In this document: positions 1 through 6,900 of the stretch, in pieces
How positions within the stretch are numbered: position 1 is the stretch's first letter
Layout of the letters: each line of letters opens with the position of its first letter
Assembly: GCA_010031985.1 (NCBI GenBank)
Contig: RGYP01000092.1
Coordinates: 1 to 7,079, forward strand
From: Gammaproteobacteria bacterium
GTDB lineage: Bacteria; Pseudomonadota; Gammaproteobacteria; Steroidobacterales; Steroidobacteraceae
Direction of reading: 5' to 3'
DNA: 7,079 bases
Notes under the pieces: model-generated
What the model was told of the DNA's origin: nothing
Seen by the model: only the letters and a program-made list of their open reading frames with translations
The model's database searches: none
Position numbers and translations under genes: made by a program

Positions 1-365
1 TGAGTACCGTTGCCGAAGATCTTCCTCTCGACCTGCCACCTGCCTTGGTGTTCACCGACTCTGCGGCGCGCAAGGTGAGTTCTTTGATCGAGGGCGAGGG
101 TAATTCCAGCCTGATGCTGCGCGTGTTCGTGCAGGGGGGCGGTTGCTCGGGGCTGCAATACGGTTTCGAGTTCGACGAGCAAGTTCAAGATGGCGACACG
201 ATGGTCGAAAATCTCGGGGTCAAATTGCTGGTCGACCCGATGAGCCTGCAATATTTGTCGGGCGCCGAGATCGATTACAAAGAAGGCCTCGACGGCGCGC
301 AGTTCGTCATTCGCAATCCCAACGCGACCACCACCTGTGGTTGCGGCTCCTCGTTCACGGCCTGA
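1..365 (+). CDS. erpA: ErpA, A-type iron-sulfur cluster insertion protein (first base of ATG outside window)
   Basis: A-type Fe-S carrier that accepts a cluster and passes it to cytoplasmic apoproteins; in E. coli ErpA is needed for isoprenoid-pathway enzymes. The window opens with TG, and the frame is open from there. An A at position 0 would give ATG-AGT-ACC and a protein of 121 residues (MSTVAEDLPLDL...), close to the 114 of E. coli ErpA. A TTG at 45 would start a shorter form and lose the normal N-terminus. The three cluster ligands of the family are present: Cys49 in GGGCSG, and Cys113 and Cys115 in TCGCGSSF at the C-terminus. The fold segments LRVFVQGGGCSGLQYGFEFD and LVDPMSLQYLSG are well kept. 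The stop at 363-365 is followed 22 bp later by the ppx start, with no hairpin between, so the two may be cotranscribed. IscA or SufA are less likely given the C-terminus and the gene context. Confidence 0.93.
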   Translation, partial: STVAEDLPLDLPPALVFTDSAARKVSSLIEGEGNSSLMLRVFVQGGGCSGLQYGFEFDEQVQDGDTMVENLGVKLLVDPMSLQYLSGAEIDYKEGLDGAQFVIRNPNATTTCGCGSSFTA

Positions 366-387
366 TCCCCGTTCCAACGCGGGCGCA

Positions 388-1923
388 GTGAGTCGGGGTA
401 ACGGCAGAGCAGCGCCAGAGCTGCTCGCGGCGGTCGATCTCGGATCCAACAGTTTCCACATGGTCGTGGCTCGTTACATACACGGGCAGCTGACCGTCAT
501 CGATCGGCTGCGCGAGAGCGTTCGACTCGGTTCCGGCCTCGATGCCGAGGGGCGACTCGATCGCGAAGTTGCGGCGCGTGCGCTCGCCTGTCTCGAAAGG
601 TTTGGTCAGCGTCTTCGCGAAATCCATCCCGACAAATTGCGTGTGGTCGGCACCAACACCCTGCGTCGCGCGCATCGCAAGCAGTCGTTTCTCGAAAAAG
701 CGCGCACGGCACTCGGCGCTCCGATCGAAATCGTTTCCGGGCTCGAGGAAGCCCGACTCATTTATTCGGGCGTGGCGCATACCTCGCCGCTCGCCGAGGG
801 TCGGCGTCTCGTCGTCGATATCGGCGGCGGCAGCACCGAACTCATCATCGGCGAGGCGTTGACACCCATCCGACTCGCCAGCACGGAGCTAGGTTGCGTC
901 ACCATGAGCGAGCGTTTCTTTGCCGGGGGACGACTCTCGGCAAAGCGTCTCGGAAGAGCGCGCGTCGCCGTGCGCGGCGAACTCGAGCCGATCGAAGACG
1001 CCTATCGCAAGCTCGGATGGCAAGGAGCCATCGGCAGTTCGGGGACCGTCAAATCGGTGATCGATGCCATCCGCGAACTCGATCCCTCTGCGCAGGCGAT
1101 CACTCCCGCTGGCCTCGAGGTACTGATCGACGCCACGCTGCGCGCCGGGCATGTGCGCGATGTCGCCCTCGAATCTTTGAGTGAAGACCGCCGCCTCGTA
1201 TTCCCCGGCGGTCTCGCCATCCTCGCCGAAATCTTCGAGACGCTCGGCATCGAACGGATGGAAGTCTCGGACGGCGCGATGCGCGACGGTCTGTTGTATG
1301 ACCTAGTAGGGCGTCTCACCCGCGAGGACGCCCGCGAGCGCACCGTACGTGCGATGCAGGCTAGGTACCACGTCGAGAGTGAGCAGGCGGCGCGAGTCGA
1401 AACCACCGTCGGCGGATTTCTTGCGCAGGTGTCGGAAGCTTGGCAGCTCGATGATCCGCTCGCCGAGCAACTACTCGCGTGGGCGGCTCGCCTGCACGAG
1501 ATCGGTCTCGACGTGTCGCACTCGCGCTACCACCAGCACGGCGCCTACCTGCTCGAGAACGCCGACATGCCCGGATTCCCCCGCGAGGAGCAGCGTTTGC
1601 TGGCGCGACTCGTGGGTGGGCATCGACGCAAACTCGCGCTCGAGGGATTCGACAAACTCCTGCCGCCCTGGGATCGCCGTATTCTGCAGATGATCGTGCT
1701 GCTGCGCATCGCAGTGCTGCTGCACCGCGGCCGCGGGCGCGCTCCGCTGCCGGAACTCACGCTGATTCCGCGCGCCCGCAACGTGCTCGAGGTGCGTTTT
1801 CCGGTGCGATGGTTGCGTGATCACCCGCTGACGGTGGCCGATCTGAGTCAGGAAATAGACCTGCTCAAAGCGGCCGATTTTCGCCTGCGAATTTATTCTT
1901 CCAGGGGCCTGCCCGCCGTATAA
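388..1923 (+). CDS. ppx: Exopolyphosphatase (Ppx/GppA family, Ppx type)
   Basis: Cytoplasmic enzyme that removes terminal phosphates from polyphosphate. With a GTG start at 388 the protein has 511 residues (E. coli Ppx 513), and Asp17 of AVDLGSNSFHMV falls at the same residue number as in E. coli as I recall that sequence; this is why I chose 388 over the longer GTG at 337, which lies inside erpA. The N-terminal ASKHA-fold part has the phosphate-1 loop (15-26), GTNTLRRA (88-95), VSGLEEARL with the Glu pair 120-121 (the proposed catalytic region), and DIGGGSTE (144-151, Mg/phosphate binding). GSSGTVKS and SDGAMRDGLLYDL follow. The C-terminal HD-like part has LHEIGL (His370, Glu371) and HSRYHQHGAYLLENADMPGF, which favours Ppx over GppA, though some pppGpp hydrolysis is possible. 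No clear Shine-Dalgarno precedes the GTG, so coupling to erpA translation is likely. The 3' end overlaps ppk1 by 31 bp on the opposite strand. Confidence 0.94.
   Translation: MSRGNGRAAPELLAAVDLGSNSFHMVVARYIHGQLTVIDRLRESVRLGSGLDAEGRLDREVAARALACLERFGQRLREIHPDKLRVVGTNTLRRAHRKQSFLEKARTALGAPIEIVSGLEEARLIYSGVAHTSPLAEGRRLVVDIGGGSTELIIGEALTPIRLASTELGCVTMSERFFAGGRLSAKRLGRARVAVRGELEPIEDAYRKLGWQGAIGSSGTVKSVIDAIRELDPSAQAITPAGLEVLIDATLRAGHVRDVALESLSEDRRLVFPGGLAILAEIFETLGIERMEVSDGAMRDGLLYDLVGRLTREDARERTVRAMQARYHVESEQAARVETTVGGFLAQVSEAWQLDDPLAEQLLAWAARLHEIGLDVSHSRYHQHGAYLLENADMPGFPREEQRLLARLVGGHRRKLALEGFDKLLPPWDRRILQMIVLLRIAVLLHRGRGRAPLPELTLIPRARNVLEVRFPVRWLRDHPLTVADLSQEIDLLKAADFRLRIYSSRGLPAV
1893..1923. 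other. Tail-to-tail coding overlap of ppx and ppk1
   Basis: The last 31 bp of ppx, including its TAA at 1921-1923, also encode the last nine residues and the stop of ppk1 read on the other strand. The TAA of ppk1 is the complement of TTA at 1893-1895. There is therefore no intergenic space for a terminator between the two convergent genes, and each transcript must run into the other gene. Confidence 0.93.
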
Positions 1924-3983
1924 CTGGCGAGCAGGCTGGTTTGGGCGCACACACCGCCGTCTTTGCCGGATGCGCGGCGCAGGTAGTGCCCGGCAGAATC
2001 GAGCTCCCAAGCCTGCATGTCGTCCTTGAGGTAGATCTCGAGGTCCTCGAGGATCCGTCGCTTGTATTTCTCGCGGCGAATCGGAAATGCGATCTCCACT
2101 CGACGGAAAAAGTTTCGCTCCATCCAGTCGGCGCTGCTGCAGAAAATCTCCGCTTGACCACCGTTGGCAAACCAGAATACGCGCGAGTGTTCGAGAAATC
2201 GGCCGACGATCGAGCGAACTCTGATGTTTTCCGACTGGCCCGGTACCCCGGGTCGCAGTGCACAGATGCCGCGAACGATCAGATCGACGCGCACGCCGGC
2301 TTGCGAAGCACGACAGAGCGCAGCGATGGATTCCGGTTCGACCAAAGAATTCATCTTCAATATCACCCGAGCGGGTTTTCCGCTCGCCGAGTGCACGATC
2401 TCGCGTTCGAGTTTGGCGAGCAGCGCGCGGTGCATCTCGAAGGGTGATTGCAGCAGACACGACAGGCGCGGCGAGCGTTTCAGGCTGGTCAATTGCAGGA
2501 AGACTTCGTGTACGTCCTGGCCGATCTCCGGGTCGCAGGTGAAGAGACCGTAGTCGGTATAGGTGCGCGCCGTCTTCGAGTGATAGTTGCCGGTGCCAAG
2601 ATGGCAGTAACGACGAATGCCGCTGCGTTCGCGGCGCACCACCATCGCTAGCTTGGCGTGTGTCTTGTAACCGACGACGCCGTACATGACGTGCGCGCCT
2701 GCGCCTTGCAGTCGATCCGACAGCTCGATGTTGGCTTCTTCGTCGAAGCGGGCGCGCAACTCGATCACCACGGTTACGTCCTTGCCCGCCTGTGCCGCTT
2801 TCACGAGTGCATCGACGATCGCCGAATCGGCGCCGGTACGATACAGCGTCTGCTTGATCGCCAATACTTTGGGGTCGGTTGCGGCTTGTCGCAGCAGATC
2901 GACTACGGGTGCGAACGACTGAAAGGGATGGTGCAGCAACAGATCGCTCTGGCGGATCGCCGCGAACATGTCCTGCCCTTCGTTGAGACGGCGCGGTAGA
3001 CTCGGCCGGAACACCGGATATTTGAGTTCGCCGCGTTTGACGAGATCGTAGAGTGCCGACAAGCGGTGCAGATTCACCGGCGAGGGCACGGCGTAGATGT
3101 CGAGTGGTCCGATGCCGAACTGCTTGGCGAGAAAATCGACCAGGTCTTTCGGACAATCCGTCGCGGTTTCGAGCCGTACTGCCGACCCGTAACGACGATG
3201 GACGAGCTCGCCCTCCAGCGCCCGACGCAGGTCGTCTGCCTCCTCTTCGTCGATGAACAAATCACTGTTGCGAGTCACGCGAAACTGATGACACGCGATG
3301 ATCTCCATGCCCTCGAACAGACGCGGCACGAATTCTTCGATGATGGTCGAGAGCAGCACGAAGCGCTGATGGCCGCTGCCGTCCGCAGGTAACGGCACGA
3401 CGCGCGGCAGCGAGCGCGGCGCCTGCACGATCGCGAGCGTGGCTTCGCGGCCAAAGGCGTCCTCGCCGTGCAAACGGACCACGAAGTTCAGGCTCTTGTT
3501 CTGAATGCGCGGAAAGGGGCGCGACGGATCGAGCGCAAGCGGCGACAGCACCGGCTCGATTTCCTTCTCAAAATAATCAGCAAGCCAGTCGCGGGTGGCC
3601 TTCGGCCATTTGCCACGCGGTACGAGCACGATGCCTGCCTTGCGCAGCGCCGGCAGCAATACCTCCCCGAGGCAGGAATACTGGTCGGCGACCAGTCGGG
3701 TGGCGCGATGGTGAATCGCGGCGAGTTGCCCTGCAGGGGTCAGCCCGTCCGCACTCAGGGCGGCGGGCGAGCTTTCCTGCAGTTGCTTGATACCAGCCAC
3801 CCGGATCTCGAAGAATTCGTCGAGATTGTTGGAGGAGATACAAAGAAATCGCAGCCGCTCGAGCAGCGGGACTTGCGGATCGAGGGCCTGCGCGAGTACC
3901 CGCTGATTGAATTCCAGCAGCGAGAGTTCGCGATTGATGAGTGGCGGCGGGGGCTCGGCCACCTTTGCCGGGGGCGCATCCAT
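1893..3983 (-). CDS. ppk: Polyphosphate kinase 1
   Basis: Makes polyphosphate from the gamma-phosphate of ATP, reversibly, usually as a membrane-associated oligomer. The protein has 696 residues (E. coli 688). A short proline-rich lead (4-14) precedes the N-terminal domain opening with INRELSLLEFNQRVL (16-30) and the ATP-binding SSNNLDEFFEIRV (50-62). The middle part has YRTGADSAIVDALVKAA (381-397) and VIELRARFDEEANI. The two histidines of the active site are His442 in YKTHAKL, the autophosphorylated one by homology, and His461 in CHLGTGNYHSKTARTYTDY. The C-terminal domain keeps VRSIVGRFLEHSRVFWF (588-604) and DWMERN (619-624). No key residue is missing. The ATG at 3983 has only a weak AGG four bases upstream. 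The M23 gene ends 43 bp upstream on the same strand with no terminator between, so a shared transcript is likely. I see no Pho box before the gene. Confidence 0.97.
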   Translation of the reverse strand: MDAPPAKVAEPPPPLINRELSLLEFNQRVLAQALDPQVPLLERLRFLCISSNNLDEFFEIRVAGIKQLQESSPAALSADGLTPAGQLAAIHHRATRLVADQYSCLGEVLLPALRKAGIVLVPRGKWPKATRDWLADYFEKEIEPVLSPLALDPSRPFPRIQNKSLNFVVRLHGEDAFGREATLAIVQAPRSLPRVVPLPADGSGHQRFVLLSTIIEEFVPRLFEGMEIIACHQFRVTRNSDLFIDEEEADDLRRALEGELVHRRYGSAVRLETATDCPKDLVDFLAKQFGIGPLDIYAVPSPVNLHRLSALYDLVKRGELKYPVFRPSLPRRLNEGQDMFAAIRQSDLLLHHPFQSFAPVVDLLRQAATDPKVLAIKQTLYRTGADSAIVDALVKAAQAGKDVTVVIELRARFDEEANIELSDRLQGAGAHVMYGVVGYKTHAKLAMVVRRERSGIRRYCHLGTGNYHSKTARTYTDYGLFTCDPEIGQDVHEVFLQLTSLKRSPRLSCLLQSPFEMHRALLAKLEREIVHSASGKPARVILKMNSLVEPESIAALCRASQAGVRVDLIVRGICALRPGVPGQSENIRVRSIVGRFLEHSRVFWFANGGQAEIFCSSADWMERNFFRRVEIAFPIRREKYKRRILEDLEIYLKDDMQAWELDSAGHYLRRASGKDGGVCAQTSLLASYTAGRPLEE

Positions 3984-4026
3984 GGTGCCTAGTACACCAC
4001 GACCCGACCTCCGAATTGTTACAAGC

Positions 4027-5391
4027 TCAGCGTCCGGCCGTGCCGGTGCTGGTCGGGGGCGCCACCCTGGCCAGCAGCGCGGGGCTGATCTGCCCGTTTT
4101 CGAGGCTCGTCAAAAGTGGTGCAGCGTGGGCCTTGAAATCGCCCAGGCGGCTCGCCGAAATTGGTCGATCATTGGGCAGCGCCACTTTTTGCGGATCTTT
4201 GTGGATGCCGCGCAGCAGGTATTCGTAGTGCAGGTGTGGCCCCGTCGCGAGACCCGTCATGCCGACGAACCCGATGATCTCGCCCTGTCTCACGCGCTCG
4301 CCCTGTCGCAAGCCACGCGCGAAGCGTGACAGATGACCGTAGACCGTACGGACTTCGTTGGCATGCTGGATTTCTATGACCTTGCCGTAGCCGCCCTTGT
4401 TGCCGATGAATCGCACCCGACCTTCGCCCGCCGCCTTCACCGGCGTGCCGATCGGCGCCGCGTAATCGACCCCCCGGTGCGCGCGAATTCGGTTGAGTAC
4501 CGGATGGCGCCGAAACATGTTGAATCGCGAACTGACGCGCGTGAACTCGAGCGGTGCTCGCAGGAATGCCTTGCGCAGACTTTTGCCATCGGGCGTGTAG
4601 TACCCGAAATCCCCATCGTCTTGCAGCGACGCGTCGCCCGCGATCTCCCCGTGCTCGAAGCGGATCGCGCGGTACACGGTGCCTTGATTGACGAACTCCA
4701 CCGCGAGTACATCACCCTCGCCGAGCGGAGTTCCGTCCTGACTCAGTTCTTCATAGATGACGCGGAAACGATCACCGGGCTGGATGTCGAGCACGAAGTC
4801 GATATCCCAACGAAAAATGTCGGCGATGCGCAGGGCCAGCGAGTCGCTGAGTCCCGCCTCGCCCGCAGCCTGAAAAAGCGAATTGCGGATGGTTGCCTCG
4901 CCCACGCGCAGCGTGCGCTCGAGCGGGTTGACGATCACCTCGCTCTCGAAACCGTCGGCCTCGCGCGTGACCTGCAGCGTTTCGCTGGGACTCAGCTGGC
5001 GCTCGAGACTCACGAGCTCGCTGTCGCGGACGCCAAACTTCAACAGCTCCCCCGGATAGAGCCGATCGAGACTGCGCCGCAGGTCGGGCAGGGCGCGCAG
5101 CGAGGCGAGGTCGGTCACCGAAAGCTCGAGTTTTCGGAAGATCACTTCCAGCGTGTCGTTGGCGCCGACGATCACATCGATGGTGAGCGGCAACAGCACC
5201 GCTTGCTTGGCGGCTTCGGCTTCTGCGCTGATGCGTTCGCCGATTGCGCCCTCGTCGAGTCGGCGCAGATCGCTGAGCCACCCCTCGCCACGCCACCACG
5301 TCAGGGCGAGCACCGCCACCACGGTGCACTGCAGCCACCGGGCCTTGAGCAGCGACATGACGCCGTTTTTCGAGCCGATTTCCAGCGTCAT
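4027..5391 (-). CDS. mepM: M23 family murein DD-endopeptidase, MepM-like, membrane anchored
   Basis: Probable zinc peptidase that cuts peptide cross-links in peptidoglycan. The protein has 454 residues (E. coli MepM 440). Order: short basic cytoplasmic lead, one hydrophobic segment (about 20-33) acting as an uncleaved anchor or signal, an OapA/LysM-like region (about 70-120, with DTLEVIFRKLEL), a second linker domain (about 150-285), then the M23 domain (about 285-400). The zinc and catalytic residues are all visible: His305 and Asp309 in HRGVDY, His353 in YGHLSRF, His386 and His388 in GPHLHYEY. A second in-frame ATG at 5358 would give 443 residues; I prefer 5391 because GAAG lies eight bases before it and nothing similar precedes 5358. 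The gene is divergent from tyrS and reads toward ppk1. The family and fold are clear; the exact substrate bond and the name mepM are inferred from length and context. Confidence 0.88.
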   Translation of the reverse strand: MTLEIGSKNGVMSLLKARWLQCTVVAVLALTWWRGEGWLSDLRRLDEGAIGERISAEAEAAKQAVLLPLTIDVIVGANDTLEVIFRKLELSVTDLASLRALPDLRRSLDRLYPGELLKFGVRDSELVSLERQLSPSETLQVTREADGFESEVIVNPLERTLRVGEATIRNSLFQAAGEAGLSDSLALRIADIFRWDIDFVLDIQPGDRFRVIYEELSQDGTPLGEGDVLAVEFVNQGTVYRAIRFEHGEIAGDASLQDDGDFGYYTPDGKSLRKAFLRAPLEFTRVSSRFNMFRRHPVLNRIRAHRGVDYAAPIGTPVKAAGEGRVRFIGNKGGYGKVIEIQHANEVRTVYGHLSRFARGLRQGERVRQGEIIGFVGMTGLATGPHLHYEYLLRGIHKDPQKVALPNDRPISASRLGDFKAHAAPLLTSLENGQISPALLARVAPPTSTGTAGR

Positions 5392-5422
5392 GGACTACAC
5401 TTCGCCGCCACGGGAGCCGCGA

Positions 5423-5451
5423 AAAGTACCCGCCGCCGAAGGCAGGGTCAA
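5423..5451 (-). promoter_or_regulatory. Sigma70-type promoter for the M23 gene (and perhaps ppk1)
   Basis: On the minus strand TTGACC (5446-5451, five of six consensus bases) is followed after exactly 17 bp by TACTTT (5423-5428, three of six, including the first TA and the last T). Transcription would start near 5416, about 25 nt before the ATG at 5391. The site lies in the divergent gap, where a promoter is expected. The -10 is weak, so this is a prediction only. Confidence 0.5.
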
Positions 5452-5495
5452 CCCATCATCGGCTCTCGGGTCGTCGACAGAGGTATCGCAGCAAC

Positions 5496-6707
5496 ATGGT
5501 GAGCATTCAGCAACAACTCGAAGAAATTCGCCGCGGCAGCGCCGAGCTGCTGATCGAAGCCGAGTTGCAGAAGAAAATGGCGCGCGGCAAACCGCTGCGG
5601 ATCAAGGCGGGTTTCGATCCGACGGCACCCGATTTGCACCTCGGACACACTGTGCTCATCAACAAAATGCGCCAGTTCCAGCAGTTCGGACACGAGGTCA
5701 TTTTTCTCATCGGCGACTTCACGGGACTCATCGGCGACCCGACGGGGCGCAATGCCACGCGACCGCGCCTCACGCCCGAAGACGTTCAGAACAACGCGCG
5801 CACTTATCAGGAGCAGATCTTCAAAATCCTCGATCCCTCGAGGACGCTCATCGAATTCAATTCGAAGTGGCTGAGCAACATGCCGCTGCCCAAGTTCGTC
5901 GAAGTGGCAGCCCAATACACGGTTGCCCGCATGCTCGAGCGCGACGACTTCGCCAAGCGCTACAAGTCCGGCCAGCCCATCTCGGTACACGAATTCTTTT
6001 ATCCGCTCGCCCAGGGCTACGACTCGGTCGCGCTCAAGGCCGACGTCGAGCTCGGTGGTACCGATCAAAAATTCAATTTGTTGGTCGGTCGTCAGTTGCA
6101 GGAAGCCTACGGCCAGGAGCCGCAGTGCGTGCTCACGATGCCTTTGCTCGAGGGTCTCGACGGCGTCAACAAAATGTCCAAATCACTCGGCAATTACGTC
6201 GGTATCACCGAGGCGCCCGGCGCCCAGTTCGGCAAGCTCATGTCGATCAGCGACGATCTGATGTGGCGTTATTTCGAGCTGCTGTCGTTCCGTCCTCTCG
6301 GCGACGTCGCCGCCTTGCGTGCTGCGATCGCCGACGGGCGCAATCCGCGCGACGTCAAATTCGAACTCGCGCGCGAGTTGGTCGGCAGGTTCCACGGGGC
6401 CGCCGCCGCCGAGCAGGCCCAGGCCGAATTCATTGCCCGCTTCTCCCAGAAATCTTTGCCCACGGATCTGCCGCTGCAGATCCTGGCGGCGGCTGACGCC
6501 ACCGGCGAGGGTCTGGTGGCAGTCCTCAAGGCGACCGGGCTTGCCGCCAGCAACTCGGAGGCGGTCCGCAAGCTCGCCGAAGGGGCCGTGCGGATCGACG
6601 GCGAGAAGGTGCAGGATCGCGGGCATCGGCTGCCGGTGGGGTCCGAGCACATCCTGCAGATCGGGGCCCGTCGTTTCGCCCGCGTCAAGATCGAAAAAGT
6701 GAGCTAA
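5496..6707 (+). CDS. tyrS: Tyrosyl-tRNA synthetase, TyrZ-type subfamily
   Basis: Charges tRNA-Tyr with tyrosine in the cytoplasm; a class I synthetase that works as a dimer. The protein has 403 residues, complete. The Rossmann domain carries the HIGH signature as HLGH (48-51) after KAGFDPTAPDL, and KMSKS (226-230). E. coli TyrS has KFGKT there, so this is the shorter TyrZ-like form (about 400 residues) also seen in Pseudomonas. YTVARML (141-147), QGYDS (173-177) and GGTDQKFN (187-194) are the expected tyrosine/ATP-site segments. A C-terminal S4 RNA-binding domain spans about 340-400. AGAGG at 5479-5483 is a possible ribosome binding site, but the 12-base spacing to ATG is long; a GTG follows as codon 2. 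I found no clear promoter in the 104-bp gap and no T-box leader. The stop lies 42 bp before the -35 of the rRNA promoter, with no intrinsic terminator seen between. Confidence 0.97.
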   Translation: MVSIQQQLEEIRRGSAELLIEAELQKKMARGKPLRIKAGFDPTAPDLHLGHTVLINKMRQFQQFGHEVIFLIGDFTGLIGDPTGRNATRPRLTPEDVQNNARTYQEQIFKILDPSRTLIEFNSKWLSNMPLPKFVEVAAQYTVARMLERDDFAKRYKSGQPISVHEFFYPLAQGYDSVALKADVELGGTDQKFNLLVGRQLQEAYGQEPQCVLTMPLLEGLDGVNKMSKSLGNYVGITEAPGAQFGKLMSISDDLMWRYFELLSFRPLGDVAALRAAIADGRNPRDVKFELARELVGRFHGAAAAEQAQAEFIARFSQKSLPTDLPLQILAAADATGEGLVAVLKATGLAASNSEAVRKLAEGAVRIDGEKVQDRGHRLPVGSEHILQIGARRFARVKIEKVS

Positions 6708-6727
6708 TTCAATAGCTTGAGGACTTG

Positions 6728-6744
6728 CTAAAAAACTTGTTTCA
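6728..6744 (+). promoter_or_regulatory. UP-element-like A/T tract upstream of rRNA P1
   Basis: An A/T-rich stretch (core CTAAAAAACTTGTTT) ends five bases before the -35 hexamer of P1, covering roughly -58 to -42 from the expected start. This is where the alpha subunit of RNA polymerase contacts strong rRNA promoters. It contrasts with the GC-rich surroundings. No footprint or activity is known. Confidence 0.6.
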
Positions 6745-6749
6745 GTCCG

Positions 6750-6777
6750 TTGACAGGGCGCCTTCCCCGCCTATAAT
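6750..6777 (+). promoter_or_regulatory. rRNA operon promoter P1
   Basis: TTGACA (6750-6755) and TATAAT (6772-6777) both match the sigma70 consensus perfectly. They are 16 bp apart, the suboptimal spacing typical of rRNA P1 promoters. The discriminator begins GCGCGCCC, like the GCGCC of E. coli rrnB P1, and would make the open complex short-lived and sensitive to ppGpp/DksA and to initiating nucleotide. The start is expected near 6784-6788, about 255 nt before mature 16S. Confidence 0.87.
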
Positions 6778-6841
6778 GCGCGCCCTCAGCTCACGTGCGC
6801 TCCCGGCAATCATCGGCAGCGCCCCAAGCTCGAAATTCAGG

Positions 6842-6869
6842 TTGACGGGAAAAGCCACGTGGCTATACT
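6842..6869 (+). promoter_or_regulatory. rRNA operon promoter P2
   Basis: TTGACG (6842-6847, five of six) and TATACT (6864-6869, five of six) are again separated by 16 bp and followed by a GC-rich discriminator (TCCCGCCCCC). The -10 is 92 bp downstream of the P1 -10, an arrangement like tandem P1/P2 promoters in enteric rRNA operons. A start near 6877 would leave boxA inside the transcript. Confidence 0.75.
6854..6863. repeat. 10-bp perfect palindrome GCCACGTGGC inside the P2 spacer
   Basis: GCCACGTGGC is its own reverse complement and directly abuts the -10 hexamer of P2. Its core CACGTG occurs a second time at 6792-6797, just after the expected P1 start. The centres are 64 bp apart, close to six helical turns. 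A protein bound at 6854-6863 would block P2. That it is an operator is only inferred. Confidence 0.35.
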
Positions 6870-6878
6870 TCCCGCCCC

Positions 6879-6900
6879 CTCGTTGTCCCTGCGGCACGAG
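6879..6900 (+). promoter_or_regulatory. boxB-like hairpin of the rRNA leader
   Basis: CTCGT (6879-6883) pairs with ACGAG (6896-6900), and after a bulged T, GTC (6885-6887) pairs with GGC (6893-6895) around a five-base loop. It stands directly before boxA, the position of boxB in rRNA antitermination leaders. Its sequence is not conserved across species, so the call rests on structure and position. Confidence 0.5.

Noticed and set aside
1471..3156. 561-codon open frame on the minus strand inside ppk1 and the end of ppx
   Set aside because: It shares the strand with ppk1 in another frame, is rich in Arg, Ser and Thr as out-of-frame GC-rich DNA usually is, and shows no domain; ppk1 is clearly the real gene.
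3984..4026. Pho box or separate promoter before ppk1
   Set aside because: No CTGTCAT-like direct repeats and no -35/-10 pair with sensible spacing; a GGAGG on the minus strand is more than 20 bases from the ATG and has no in-frame start near it.
5396..5401. TACACT as a -10 for tyrS on the plus strand
   Set aside because: Four of six consensus bases, but no -35-like hexamer 16 to 18 bp upstream and no extended -10; too weak to list.
4333..5502. 389-codon open frame on the plus strand opposite the M23 gene
   Set aside because: Antisense shadow of a gene with an intact M23 active site; no recognisable motif and an Arg/His-rich composition.
5153..6496. 447-codon open frame on the plus strand across the divergent gap and tyrS
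   Set aside because: Out-of-frame shadow of tyrS with low-complexity Arg/His/Ala content and no start signal.
6708..6727. Possible terminator after tyrS (TCAA-TAGC-TTGA)
   Set aside because: Only a four-pair A/T-rich stem; the nearby A-run is upstream of the promoter and not a T-tract following a GC hairpin.
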